Shown piece by piece: positions 10,501 through 16,653 of a DNA stretch of 64,000 bases (position 1 is the first letter of the stretch; the number at the start of each line of letters is the position of its first letter). Made by a program: the position numbers and the translations under genes. The notes beneath the pieces are model-generated. The model did no database searches. It saw nothing but the letters and a program-made list of their open reading frames with translations, and was not told the origin of the DNA. The stretch is from Pantoea trifolii (lineage in GTDB: Bacteria; Pseudomonadota; Gammaproteobacteria; Enterobacterales; Enterobacteriaceae): the NCBI RefSeq assembly GCF_024506435.1, contig NZ_JANIET010000002.1, positions 620,001 to 684,000 on the forward strand. Reading direction: 5' to 3'.

Positions 10501-12218
10501 GCTGCGGCGATTTGACCGTCATTGGTCAGCGCAGCGTTTTGAAGACTGAGGTTGTTATCCGCGAGCAGCAGGCCGCCCTGCTGATTATTCAGCTGCGCGT
10601 TTGAGGCAAACAGGCTGGCAGCGTTGATTTCGCCGCTGTTGGTCAGCGCGTCTCCACTCAGCGTCAGCCCTGCCTTGCTGGTGATGAGCCCGCTGTTAAT
10701 CAGCTGCGGCAGATTGAGTGCAAAACTGTTGTCCGAACTCAGGGTGCCGCCCGCCAGATTGTTCAGGCGGTTGCCGCTGTAGGTCAGCGCTTTGCTGCCC
10801 TGAATCAGCCCGCTGTTGTCGGTTTGCACGCTGCTGAGTGAGAGCACCGGCGCGGACAATACGCCCTGATTCAGCAGGCTGTCGCTGCTGAGGCTTAGAC
10901 TCTCTGCGCCGGAGATGGCCGCGCCCTTACCATTCTGCAGGCTACTTGTGGTGATGCCGGTGGTGTTACCGGCCAGCATGCCGCGATTATCGAGTTGTTT
11001 GGCCGAGATGTTGAGATTTTTTCCCGCCGTCAGCTGGCCGCTGTTGCTGAGCCGATCCTGCGCCTGCAATCGGATATCGTTACCGGCTTTCGCGACGGCA
11101 TTGCTGTCCGTGACAACGGTTGTGCCATTAAGCTGAATATCATGTCCTGCCGTGATGCTGGTGCCATTGGTGGTGAGATTTCCTTTCGCCGTAACGCTGA
11201 CTCCGGCGTCGCTGACCAGCGTGCCTTTATTGAGCGTTGCATACTGCTGTGCACTGAGCACGACCTGTCCGGACGCTTTGTTTTCCCCACCAAGCGTCAC
11301 TGATTCAGCATTCGCCGTTAGCGCCCCGCTGCTCAGGCTGTTGTTGAGCGTCAGTTTGCCGCTGGCATCCAGCTGAATATCCCCCTGCTTCGCCACCAGG
11401 TTACCGAGGTTAACCCCAACACCTTTCTCGCTCGATACCAGATGAATGCGATTGGCATACATGCCGCCAAGCGTGCCGGTATCGACCGCTACCGACGGCG
11501 CCGCACCTTCACCGGCAATCGGCGTGACGGAACCATCCGTACCCACGCGGTTTGCCCCGACCGTAACAGACAGATCTTTCGCATGGATCCCGGCGTTGAT
11601 CTCCGTTGCGCGCGCGACGATCGATACTGCATCGGCGCTGCTTCCGTCCAGTCCCTGACCTTCGACGATCACCGATCCTTTCGTCACCTCCAGCGCAGCC
11701 AGATTGCCTCTGGCATCCAGCTGCGGTTTACCGGTGGTCAGCGTGACGTTCGGTGTGTTGATAAAGCCGCAGCCGTTACAGGTGATGCCGTACGGGTTGG
11801 CCACCATCACGTTAGCGGCTTTACCCGCCACTTCGGTGTAGCCCTGCAACTGCGAACGGTTGGCGCCAACCACTTCGTTGATGATCGCCTGCGCTTCATG
11901 CCCGGCTTTCAGATTAGGGTTGTTCTGGATCAGGCCGCCAAGCTGCGTCTGGGTAAGCTGACCGGTGGCGTTATTGAGGATTAAACCTTCTTTGCCTACG
12001 TTGTACTGCTGGTACTGGTTATGCGAAATCCCGGCGCCGTTGGGCGTGGTGATATTCACCACCGGCACGCCGTTGCCGGCGGCATCCATTTTTGTGCCCG
12101 CCGTTACCGGCGTAATTTGCGCGGCGACAACAGGCAGCATCGGCTGTGCCGCCACCAGATAGCAAATCAGGTAACTCAGCGCGCGACGGGCGAGGGAAAC
12201 GGGTTGACGATCGTCCAT
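1596..12218 (-). CDS. cdiA: CdiA/HecA-type contact-dependent growth inhibition exoprotein (TpsA, 3540 aa)
   Basis: A giant two-partner-secreted filament protein. Residues 1-33 are a secretion signal (RRALSYLICYLVAAQPMLP region). The TPS/haemagglutination-activity domain follows, with the conserved NPYGITCNGCGFINTP segment and ending near residue 290. About 300-1700 is a long FHA-1 field of degenerate ~20-residue NSG-type repeats. About 1710-2215 is a non-repeat region with FLGDAAFDTRYVSN and DLDQMRYLMDNA, likely the receptor-binding part. About 2220-3000 is an FHA-2 field with GGNLTLVAGQD-type repeats, followed by a periplasmic/pretoxin region. The last ~110 residues after GSGTPDGWGPEDED form the variable toxin tail (KHAGR, then GGVEFRLPDGKGVRYNADG and GFLDP). 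No VENN motif is seen. The tail could be a small nuclease, but I could not name its family. The GAGG ribosome site overlaps the cdiB stop. The filament is expected to be exported by CdiB, displayed on the cell surface and to deliver the tail into neighbouring cells. Confidence 0.93.
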   Translation of the reverse strand: MDDRQPVSLARRALSYLICYLVAAQPMLPVVAAQITPVTAGTKMDAAGNGVPVVNITTPNGAGISHNQYQQYNVGKEGLILNNATGQLTQTQLGGLIQNNPNLKAGHEAQAIINEVVGANRSQLQGYTEVAGKAANVMVANPYGITCNGCGFINTPNVTLTTGKPQLDARGNLAALEVTKGSVIVEGQGLDGSSADAVSIVARATEINAGIHAKDLSVTVGANRVGTDGSVTPIAGEGAAPSVAVDTGTLGGMYANRIHLVSSEKGVGVNLGNLVAKQGDIQLDASGKLTLNNSLSSGALTANAESVTLGGENKASGQVVLSAQQYATLNKGTLVSDAGVSVTAKGNLTTNGTSITAGHDIQLNGTTVVTDSNAVAKAGNDIRLQAQDRLSNSGQLTAGKNLNISAKQLDNRGMLAGNTTGITTSSLQNGKGAAISGAESLSLSSDSLLNQGVLSAPVLSLSSVQTDNSGLIQGSKALTYSGNRLNNLAGGTLSSDNSFALNLPQLINSGLITSKAGLTLSGDALTNSGEINAASLFASNAQLNNQQGGLLLADNNLSLQNAALTNDGQIAAATTTVDASTLNNSGTLQGKQSLQASGKAITSSGTLLSDGKLTIAADSLTNRGLLQGQQLAVTAGSWHNSGNALSAGDGVLNAAALDNSGKILGQQNLQLKTDSVDNSGWLLAQALRLQGDLVNSGLIQGSDALTVTGDKLTNQAGGQMLSGGALTAQADSLDNHGSIQADTLDMRLQSWQNAGSAQATRQFLGTLSGRLDNSGTLLSQNDFALISNDIINSGTLAANRLSIRAPQLINAGLLQGNSSLLLNSADITNAASGQLISGGSLTLSPVQLTNAGLLQVADDFSLNGRNLTNSGRITATNLNADLSGTLNNSGSIAAQQLNVSGDVLKNQSLLQGYNGLNANFRQFSNLSAGQLLSNGILALEGATADNAGVWQGNSIDYQFGSLTNSGTVYGIDSLKGQSDGLLDNRGSLTAGGNASLTAGNLQNSGKVLADRLVLRGSSLSNGGLWQGTSSLDAQSGGALIQLAGGKTLTGGGLLLNATELNTAGTIQGNNAQIIAGRWQNQGSLLGTADVSADVAGELRNSGEILSQGTAQVSAQNLNNSGSLLADKAMTLSGGALNNSGSVQGETLAITPASVTNQGSLIGLQSLTIGPAQTRGFRMLAVQSQPARELINNAGGQLLTQGALNISGDDITNNGSWQGQQILLNATRLANNGAIQSAGDLTLNISDALTSTSGSKITANGNAALNALSLTNQGQWIAGNLTLKGTTLTNGGEISGVNGLTAVLGGTLTQQQNGALLSGGKLDLQAATVSNDGRIQGGDLTITTGTLTNNGRLQGDKSLLLTTRGRITNNNSGTLISQSGLTLTTPELYNYGLIQGATNRITASSSATNSGKMLSAGELTLTTPQLVNSGWLQAAHLTLNAATASNSGTLLADQQGTFTGSQLLNQGTAQGGSLAVNYGQLNNSGTLLGVNQLNVKASQVTQQAAGKLFSGGNLLLESSGFDQLGQVVALGDATLKLINSFTARNTLAAGNRLTISSNGAIENQGTLQGQALTLSAGGDLTNNGQLTTGTGDSSLSGNRINMNSAGTLQGGGNVALISRSDVVLNGFTGTRGNFTISSPGSIVNTALLYAGQNLYLYANSIQNQRGDMLAGNSLWMQRDAAGNANGEVINTSGTIESQNGDITVRTGSLLNQRDGLRVEEKNQPVSGLATGIGGPSITYRLDQLKISDLGYYIISVRTGGSFGKGNGSIDDYSYLAPNAQGAVQRYLTETTTLNAQADGNAGRIAAGRNLDVSAIQLNNLASTLLAGNSMSLQGNTLNNQSWFNGVSNTYLTYTYNGRIGNNKLKSDRDLDAFPTNAQSATVTYLLTSTPETETIYSGDALRSVIQAGGNVNASFNGDISNTSSTPNAGWVGTIIHAPALNNLAAVSQVNAQQRQQLAATSSIAINSPEWRDQLQNALQQVNGGTSLQNAQPETVGLSNHNGKQQGNANLGKAAELASGSAVKPSALGSYGASAVDTSAYPLPTSDNGYFVPGDSSSPYLITVNPKLNGLGHLDASLFGDLNQLLGKQPGSAPQESRQQYTDVNTFLGSSYLLDRLNLKPDNDYRFLGDAAFDTRYVSNIVLNQTGSRYLNGVGSDLDQMRYLMDNAAASQQALGLQFGVSLTADQVASLDKSIIWWEATSVNGQTVMVPKVYLSEKDAAMNNGSVIAGNNVTLSGGNITNSASTIVAQNAVSADSQNNIDNLKAGLIKAGGELNLSALNSINNVSSTISGKKVALESVNGDINNITASSQWTIGGNGPVQASKTLLGQTAAITSLDALSLKSGNDINITGASLNAGGDLLLSAWHDLSLNSIETSESRKTGNKETHSSGAERTTLSSGGNLTLVAGQDVTSQAAALAAEGDISLQAGRDINLNAVESRSGDSERGSKKTVINEAVRQQGTEIASGGSTTLIAGHDIISHASDVTAQQDITLHAGNNVDLGTATESDYYYKEETKTKKGLLSKKTTHTIQEDSATNEKGTLLSGNNVSISAGNDLLVTGSQVVGDGKVALSAGNNVEIAAATNTDSTWRFSETKKSGLMGTGGLGISIGSSKTLHEIKDKGTTQSQSISTVGSTAGDVSITAGKQLLVNGADLIAGSNMALQGDSVTITPGHDLRSRDERFEQRTSGLTLALSGAVAEAVNSTIETVQYVKNESDDRLLALQATKSVLSGVQTGQASQLAQANGDPNNGIGISLSLTTQQSKSQQHQKSDTVSGSSINAGNNLSIDATGKGNGINSGDLLIAGSQLKAGGDTSLHAANDITLAATANTQQTTGKNSSSGGGIGISFGVGSGSAGLSIFASVNGAKGHEKGNGTVWTETTLDSGGEVSISSGRDTTLSGAQVNGNSVTADIGRDLTIASLQDSDNYDSKQVSFGAGGSFTFGSMTGSGYINASQDKMHSNYDSVLEQSGIYAGKGGFDITVGNHTQLNGAVIASQADADKNRLDTGTLGFTDIHNEADYKTQHQGIGISSGASMGGQFVGNMANTMLAGAGGKGHAEGTTQSAVADGTIVIRDTANQQQDVRDLSRDTENANDSIGQIFNKEKEQKRLQTAQLIGEIGAQAVDIAATQGKIMAINAGRAELEAKGISAPDAYATPEERAAYDKLLTNTSSYKTTQAQWGTGSAIQQGIQAATAAIQGLAGGNIAQALSGAAAPYLAEIIKKTAPNESSRIIAHAVLGAVVAQASGNSGMAGAAGAAATALIGESLKKSLYGDIPVSQLNEEQKQTLVALGSLAAGLTGGLAGGDSAGSMTGAQAGKNEISNNMAGAGMLSQMLAHETLNSAAMAEAGKGGANEQAALALTNKVKEGLDETCRKSDVCVLLAVMSAQNQSDSNDSQKPNIGKDLSNEQKNEMGGTGSGTPDGWGPEDEDSARNEQLSSNFDEKFNKNDLLSSASEPINDQGLSAAARAWEKHAGRLGGSFDPLKGNVSQKNEAAKQFVNEVLGNTNTVRTDLSRGGVEFRLPDGKGVRYNADGSFSGFLDPKR

Positions 12219-12230
12219 AATCTTTGCCTC

Positions 12231-13895
12231 TTAGAAAACAAGCCCGACGCGGGCGTAAATGCTGACGTGATCCGGCTGGAGATGGCCGGGATAGCTAAGC
12301 GGAATGCCGACGGTGTACTGGGTGTAGAAGTTGCGGCCACGCGTGCTGAGACCTAGCGCGCTGCCCCACAAGGTGCCGGTGGACTCGCGGTTCTGCGCGT
12401 CGCTCTTTAACCAGCCGCCGTCGATGGCGGCCAGCGCGCTGACGTCGCCCAGAACCGGCAGCGTGAACAGGCTGTAACTCAGTTCGTTGCGCAGATAGCC
12501 ACCGGCATCACCGGAGAGATACTGCTCCTTAAAACCGCGCACCGAGCTTTCGCCACCCAGCGTCAGGCGTTCACTGCCGTACAGCCGATCCGGCGACCAC
12601 TGACCGTAAATGCTGCTGAGCAGCCACAGTTTGTCGGCCAGCGGGCGCTGGAAGCTGCCGCTGATGCTCCACTTGCGGAACTGTGCTTTGGGCAGATCGC
12701 CGGTTTTTCCCGCGTCATCTTCAGCATCGAACCACGGCATGCCGCGGCTGAACGTCGGGTTGAGCGTGGCGACGCCACCAAGGATTTTCTGCGTGTGGTT
12801 AAGTCCCAGCTGCGCGCTGGTGATCTTTCGGCTGCTACTCTGCAACAAAGTATTGTTGAGATAGTTGTGGCTGGAGTAGTGATTCAGGCCGAGCTGAACG
12901 CCGGTTTTGATATCGCCGTTGCGGAACAGCACCCACGAACCGTTTAGCCGGTGCGACACGTTGTCGCCGTTGCTCAGCCAGGTAAAGCCGTTGTTAACGA
13001 AGCTGCTGTGATAGTTGCTCCAGCTGTAGCTGTAGTCGAGCAGGCCGTAACCGTAAGGCACGCTGACGCCCGCCTGCAGGTTTTGTGCATCACGCCAGTC
13101 GCTGAAGGCGCTGCTGCGTCCGCCGCTGATAAACCAGCGGTCAGCCAGTCCCAGCAGATTGTTTCCCGTCAGCGAGGCGTTGAGCTGACCAACGCCGGTG
13201 CTTTTCTGTCCGCTGTTATCAAACCCCAGCGATGCGCTGAGCGGGAATTCCGGCGTAGCCGTAAGGTTAACCACCGAATAACCGGTTTTAGGCGACGGCT
13301 GTATTTCAATCTGCACCGGCGTGGTGCGCACGCGGTTAATCTGCTCCATGCCCTGCTCAATATCACGCAGGTTAAGCACCTTTCCTTCCAGACCGGGAAA
13401 CGCCATCTGTAATGAACGCGGATGCTGGCCGTCGAGACGAATGGCGTCCAGTTTCCCTTCCAGCACCGGAATAATTAACTCGCCCTGCGATAAATCCTGT
13501 TCAATTAAAAATGCCCGGCTGGTGATATAACCGCGCTGCATATACCAGTCAGAAATGGCATGCACCAGCGAATTAATTTCGGTTAAGTTCAGGCAGCGAT
13601 GAATATATGGTGCGGCCAGCGATTGCTGCTGGCCGGCAGAAATTAGCGTGGCGTTGCGAATAGCGATATGCTGCACCGGGAAGCAGGGGCCGGCCTGACC
13701 GGAATCCGCTGCTGGCGTGCTCTGCGGCGCGGTAGCACTCCACAATGCATCACGCTGCTGCTGGTCATTTTGCAAACGTTGCTGTTGTTGGTTCTGAATA
13801 TAATCACGGTCGCCGGGATTTAACGGTGCCGCAAATGCAGAAGTTGTGAGCATTCCGACGCTCAGCGCCAGAGACATCCATGTTTTTGCCATCAT
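12231..13895 (-). CDS. cdiB: CdiB/ShlB-type outer-membrane transporter (TpsB, 554 aa)
   Basis: The Omp85/TpsB partner that moves CdiA across the outer membrane. Residues 1-22 form a Sec signal peptide ending SAFA. A Gln-rich plug-helix region follows, then the POTRA domains (about 70-215), with the conserved cysteine pair in GPCFPV and HRCLN. The rest is a 16-strand barrel with the L6 motif SSVRGFKEQ near residue 440 and a C-terminal phenylalanine typical of outer-membrane insertion (ARVGLVF). The length matches the family. It is the first gene of the cdi operon, 12 bases before cdiA. The start at 13895 has a weak Shine-Dalgarno; the next codon is also ATG. Confidence 0.93.
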   Translation of the reverse strand: MMAKTWMSLALSVGMLTTSAFAAPLNPGDRDYIQNQQQQRLQNDQQQRDALWSATAPQSTPAADSGQAGPCFPVQHIAIRNATLISAGQQQSLAAPYIHRCLNLTEINSLVHAISDWYMQRGYITSRAFLIEQDLSQGELIIPVLEGKLDAIRLDGQHPRSLQMAFPGLEGKVLNLRDIEQGMEQINRVRTTPVQIEIQPSPKTGYSVVNLTATPEFPLSASLGFDNSGQKSTGVGQLNASLTGNNLLGLADRWFISGGRSSAFSDWRDAQNLQAGVSVPYGYGLLDYSYSWSNYHSSFVNNGFTWLSNGDNVSHRLNGSWVLFRNGDIKTGVQLGLNHYSSHNYLNNTLLQSSSRKITSAQLGLNHTQKILGGVATLNPTFSRGMPWFDAEDDAGKTGDLPKAQFRKWSISGSFQRPLADKLWLLSSIYGQWSPDRLYGSERLTLGGESSVRGFKEQYLSGDAGGYLRNELSYSLFTLPVLGDVSALAAIDGGWLKSDAQNRESTGTLWGSALGLSTRGRNFYTQYTVGIPLSYPGHLQPDHVSIYARVGLVF

Positions 13896-13916
13896 AATAA
13901 GACTTAAGGGAAATTG

Positions 13917-13957
13917 ATTGTAAGTTTTGTGTAAGCACTTTTGTGAAGAATATCACC
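13917..13957 (-). promoter_or_regulatory. Predicted cdiB promoter with CRP-like site
   Basis: TGTGAAGAATATCACC at 13942-13957 matches the CRP consensus half-sites at nine of ten positions. On the minus strand TACAAT (13922-13917) is a plausible -10 element. That puts the start near 13910 and the CRP centre about 40 bases upstream, the spacing of a class II activated promoter. Prediction only. Confidence 0.45.
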
Positions 13958-14348
13958 TTAACAATCAGAAAGTTCCTGGCTCCTTATAAAAACTTTAATT
14001 TCCTGTTTATTCAATTTTATAAATCATGAAGTTTCCCCTTAACGCAAATAGTCAGTCATTCCATCATTTTAACCGATAATGTTTACTTTCATGGTCATGC
14101 ATGTTGAATGAATTGATGAGGAAAATGCATATACAGAATGAGGATCTTCACTGCATTGATTAGCAGCCTGCGGGGAAAGTGGTGGTTGCGAGCCCTAATC
14201 GAGGCATAAGCGCCTACCTTTGGTTGTTACATTATAACATACTTTAGGCCCAGCAATGGTTGAACTGATCCCCAAATCCATCATCTTACCTAGGGTTGTC
14301 AATTTACAGGCAAGTGATTGAGTTGTTCATTATAATAACGGGGAATAC
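13958..14348. other. AT-rich intergenic region between cdiB and eptB
   Basis: About 390 bases without a credible gene. It must hold the eptB promoter. Seen: a small inverted repeat TGTTA/TAACA near 14226-14240 and a TATAAT at 14331-14336. The TATAAT is too close to the eptB start to serve a normal leader. A 20-codon ATG frame at 14101 has no ribosome site. E. coli eptB is known to be sigma-E dependent; only a weak resemblance (GAACTG, then TCTTA, around 14261-14290) is seen here. Confidence 0.4.
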
Positions 14349-16016
14349 ATGTTTAAAAAGGGTTGGGTTAAGCAGTTTTATATACCGGTGTTTATTTCGC
14401 TCTATATCGGCGTACTTCTTAATATTCCGATTTTCATCCGTCGCTATACGCAACTGCAGTTTGATAACACCCTGTCATTAGTGACGGAGATCATCGCTGC
14501 ATTTTGTCTGGTAATGCTGTTGACGTTGTTAACCTCATTAACCGGGAAATATCTATCACGCGTATTAATGACCATGCTGGTGCTATTCTCCAGCGCGGCC
14601 AGTTATTACATGATTTTCTTTAATATTGATATTGGTTATGGAATTATCGCCGCCGTATTAGCCACCGATTCATTAGACCTTTCTAAGGAGTCGGTGGGTT
14701 GGCACTTTATGCTGTGGATGGTGATCATCAACGTCATTCCACTTTGGCTAATCTGGCGCGGAATGCGCGGTAATTCCGTTACAAATATCAGTAAAAAGCG
14801 TTACTGGTCTTATAAAACTATCGCCATTGTTATTGCCGCATTAGGTTGCTGGTTGCCGCTAACGCTAATGGGCAAGGTGCAGGATGAACAGGATAAGAAA
14901 AATAATCGCATGATGGCCAGCTACGGCGGCATTGTTGCGGGGACCTATTCACCGTCTAACTGGTTATCGGGCGTTGGCTTGCTGGCTTATAGTTCGTTCA
15001 GCCAGGCTGAAGATAACCGTAATCTTTACGATCCCGCAGAACACTTTAAATACATTCCACCAAAAAATGCGGATAACTTGTACATCGTGTTTGTGATTGG
15101 TGAAAGTGCCCGCCGCGATCATATGGGTTTATACGGTTACGATCGCGCCAACACGCCTTATCTCGATCACGAAAAAAACCTCGTTCACTTGCAGGGCTAT
15201 TCCTGCGATACCTCCACCAAGCTCTCGCTGCGCTGTATGTTTGTCAGAGAAGGTGGCGCCTCAGAAGCCCCGCAGCGCACGCTGAAAGAGATGAATGTCT
15301 TCACGGTGATGAAGAAGCAAGGTTTCTCGGAAGATCTCTATTCCATGCAGAGCGAAGCCTGGTTCTATAACAAAGTTATGGCCGACAGTTATTCAATGCG
15401 TGAATCTATTCAGGCGGAGAAGCGTAATGTCGGTAAGCCGGTGGATGATATGGCGTTGATTAATGAATTGCAGGACTCAATTCAGCGCCATCCACAGGGT
15501 AAACATATTGTGATTCTTCACACCAAAGGCTCTCATTATATGTATACCGAACGCTATCCACGCGCGTTTGCCCGTTATACCCCGGAGTGTCAGGGCATTG
15601 ATGATGCTTGTAGCACGCAGGAGATGATCAATTCCTACGACAATAGCCTTTTGTATACCGATTATTTTCTCAAACAGACTTTCGATAGCCTGAAAGATAA
15701 AAATGCCATCGTGTTTTATGCCTCAGATCATGGGGAATCGATCTCCGATAATCTGCATTTCCACGGCACACCACGCGATCATGCACCGATGGCGCAACGC
15801 ACGGTGCCGATTATGGTTTGGGCATCGGATAAGTTTTTAAGTGACAGTAATAACAAAGCGTCATTTGCCAAACTTCAGCAACTGCAGAATGACAAAACGC
15901 CGGTATTCCACGAGAAGTTATTTGACTCAATATTAGGCTGCGCTGGCTTTACCTCACCGGATGGTGGAATTAATTCACTGCGAAACTGGTGCGATCATTC
16001 TACTATTCAGAAGTAA
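14349..16016 (+). CDS. eptB: KDO phosphoethanolamine transferase EptB
   Basis: An inner-membrane enzyme that moves phosphoethanolamine from phosphatidylethanolamine to the outer KDO of lipopolysaccharide, reducing negative charge and peptide binding. The N-terminal ~180 residues hold five membrane segments. The periplasmic sulfatase-fold domain starts near residue 245 with VFVIGESARRDHMGLYGY. STKLSLRCMFVREGG follows, with the nucleophile Thr-Lys pair in the family position, and the metal-binding ASDHGES and HGTPRDHAP come near the end. The match to E. coli EptB runs the whole length (555 versus about 563 residues), including SPDGGINSLRNWC. GGGGA lies five bases before the start. Known regulation in E. 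coli involves sigma-E and small RNAs; nothing here proves that. Confidence 0.93.
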   Translation: MFKKGWVKQFYIPVFISLYIGVLLNIPIFIRRYTQLQFDNTLSLVTEIIAAFCLVMLLTLLTSLTGKYLSRVLMTMLVLFSSAASYYMIFFNIDIGYGIIAAVLATDSLDLSKESVGWHFMLWMVIINVIPLWLIWRGMRGNSVTNISKKRYWSYKTIAIVIAALGCWLPLTLMGKVQDEQDKKNNRMMASYGGIVAGTYSPSNWLSGVGLLAYSSFSQAEDNRNLYDPAEHFKYIPPKNADNLYIVFVIGESARRDHMGLYGYDRANTPYLDHEKNLVHLQGYSCDTSTKLSLRCMFVREGGASEAPQRTLKEMNVFTVMKKQGFSEDLYSMQSEAWFYNKVMADSYSMRESIQAEKRNVGKPVDDMALINELQDSIQRHPQGKHIVILHTKGSHYMYTERYPRAFARYTPECQGIDDACSTQEMINSYDNSLLYTDYFLKQTFDSLKDKNAIVFYASDHGESISDNLHFHGTPRDHAPMAQRTVPIMVWASDKFLSDSNNKASFAKLQQLQNDKTPVFHEKLFDSILGCAGFTSPDGGINSLRNWCDHSTIQK

Positions 16017-16040
16017 GGTGACGTTTCAAAGGGAGGACAT

Positions 16041-16574
16041 ATGACGCCAGAAATCAAAACGGAACGATTAATTCTTAATCCGCTGGAAAGTCGCGATGGG
16101 CAGGCGATGCAAATCGTTTTCCCGCGCTGGGAGATCGTGCGTTATCTCAATGCCAATGTGCCTTGGCCTTATCCTGAAGGTGCCGCGCAGGATTATGTCG
16201 ATAATGTGGTGTTGCCCGCTGTCAAGGAAGGTCGATGCTGGTGCTGGAGTATCAGACGTCAGGAGAAACCTGAGGAATTAATTGGGTTGATTGAACTGCG
16301 CGATGGAGAGAATGATAACCGCGGATTCTGGCTGGTACCTGAGTGGCAGCATCGCGGATTCATGAGTGAAGCCTGCAACGCCGTGAACGACTTCTGGTTT
16401 AAAACGCTGGGCCGCGAAGTTTTACGTGTGCCAAAAGCGGCGGTGAACACCGGCTCGGTGATGATCTCACGTAAATCTGGCATGCGTCTGATAGAAACCG
16501 GGAAAAAAGAGTATGTCGCGGGTGTTCTCGATTACGAATTATGGGAGTTAACTCGCGAAGAGTGGCTCGCATAA
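16041..16574 (+). CDS. GNAT family N-acetyltransferase (RimJ/RimL-like, 177 aa)
   Basis: A complete single-domain GNAT protein. It opens with the family-typical KTERLILNPL strand. The acetyl-CoA loop region is GFWLVPEWQHRGFMSEA (around residues 95-112), where Q-x-x-G-x-x matches the pyrophosphate-binding motif. The C-terminal part, NTGSVMISRKSGMRLIETG, is typical of ribosomal-protein-alanine acetyltransferase-like enzymes. The acceptor is unknown. A strong AGGGAGGA ribosome site precedes the ATG. It lies 24 bases after eptB on the same strand and may be co-transcribed. It ends in front of a palindromic repeat shared with the convergent malT. Confidence 0.85.
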   Translation: MTPEIKTERLILNPLESRDGQAMQIVFPRWEIVRYLNANVPWPYPEGAAQDYVDNVVLPAVKEGRCWCWSIRRQEKPEELIGLIELRDGENDNRGFWLVPEWQHRGFMSEACNAVNDFWFKTLGREVLRVPKAAVNTGSVMISRKSGMRLIETGKKEYVAGVLDYELWELTREEWLA

Positions 16575-16626
16575 AAAATCAGCCAAATCAACGTAGGTCC
16601 GCCCGTTTATATCTTAATGCTCGTCA

Positions 16627-16648
16627 CGGTCGCCATAAATGGCGACCG
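16627..16648. repeat. REP-like palindrome, type A arm
   Basis: GGTCGCCATAAATGGCGACC, a nearly perfect palindrome extended by one C/G pair, between the convergent ends of the acetyltransferase gene and malT. The same arm recurs at 34221, 35094 and 52727. It is likely a mobile palindromic repeat and may stabilise or end both transcripts. Confidence 0.8.
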
Positions 16649-16653
16649 ATCCA

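Noticed and set aside
7200-11300. Short, regularly spaced similar sequences that could suggest a CRISPR array
   Set aside because: The units are degenerate, in frame and translate to the FHA-1 repeats of CdiA.
2140-12162. Many long open frames on the plus strand opposite cdiA
   Set aside because: They are mirror frames caused by the GC-rich, repeated codon pattern of cdiA; they show no protein family features and no ribosome sites.
14101-14163. 20-codon frame starting ATGTTGAATGAA upstream of eptB
   Set aside because: No ribosome site, no membrane or known motif; likely chance.
14331-14336. TATAAT as the eptB -10 element
   Set aside because: It would place the transcription start only about six bases before the start codon, leaving no room for the ribosome site GGGGA.
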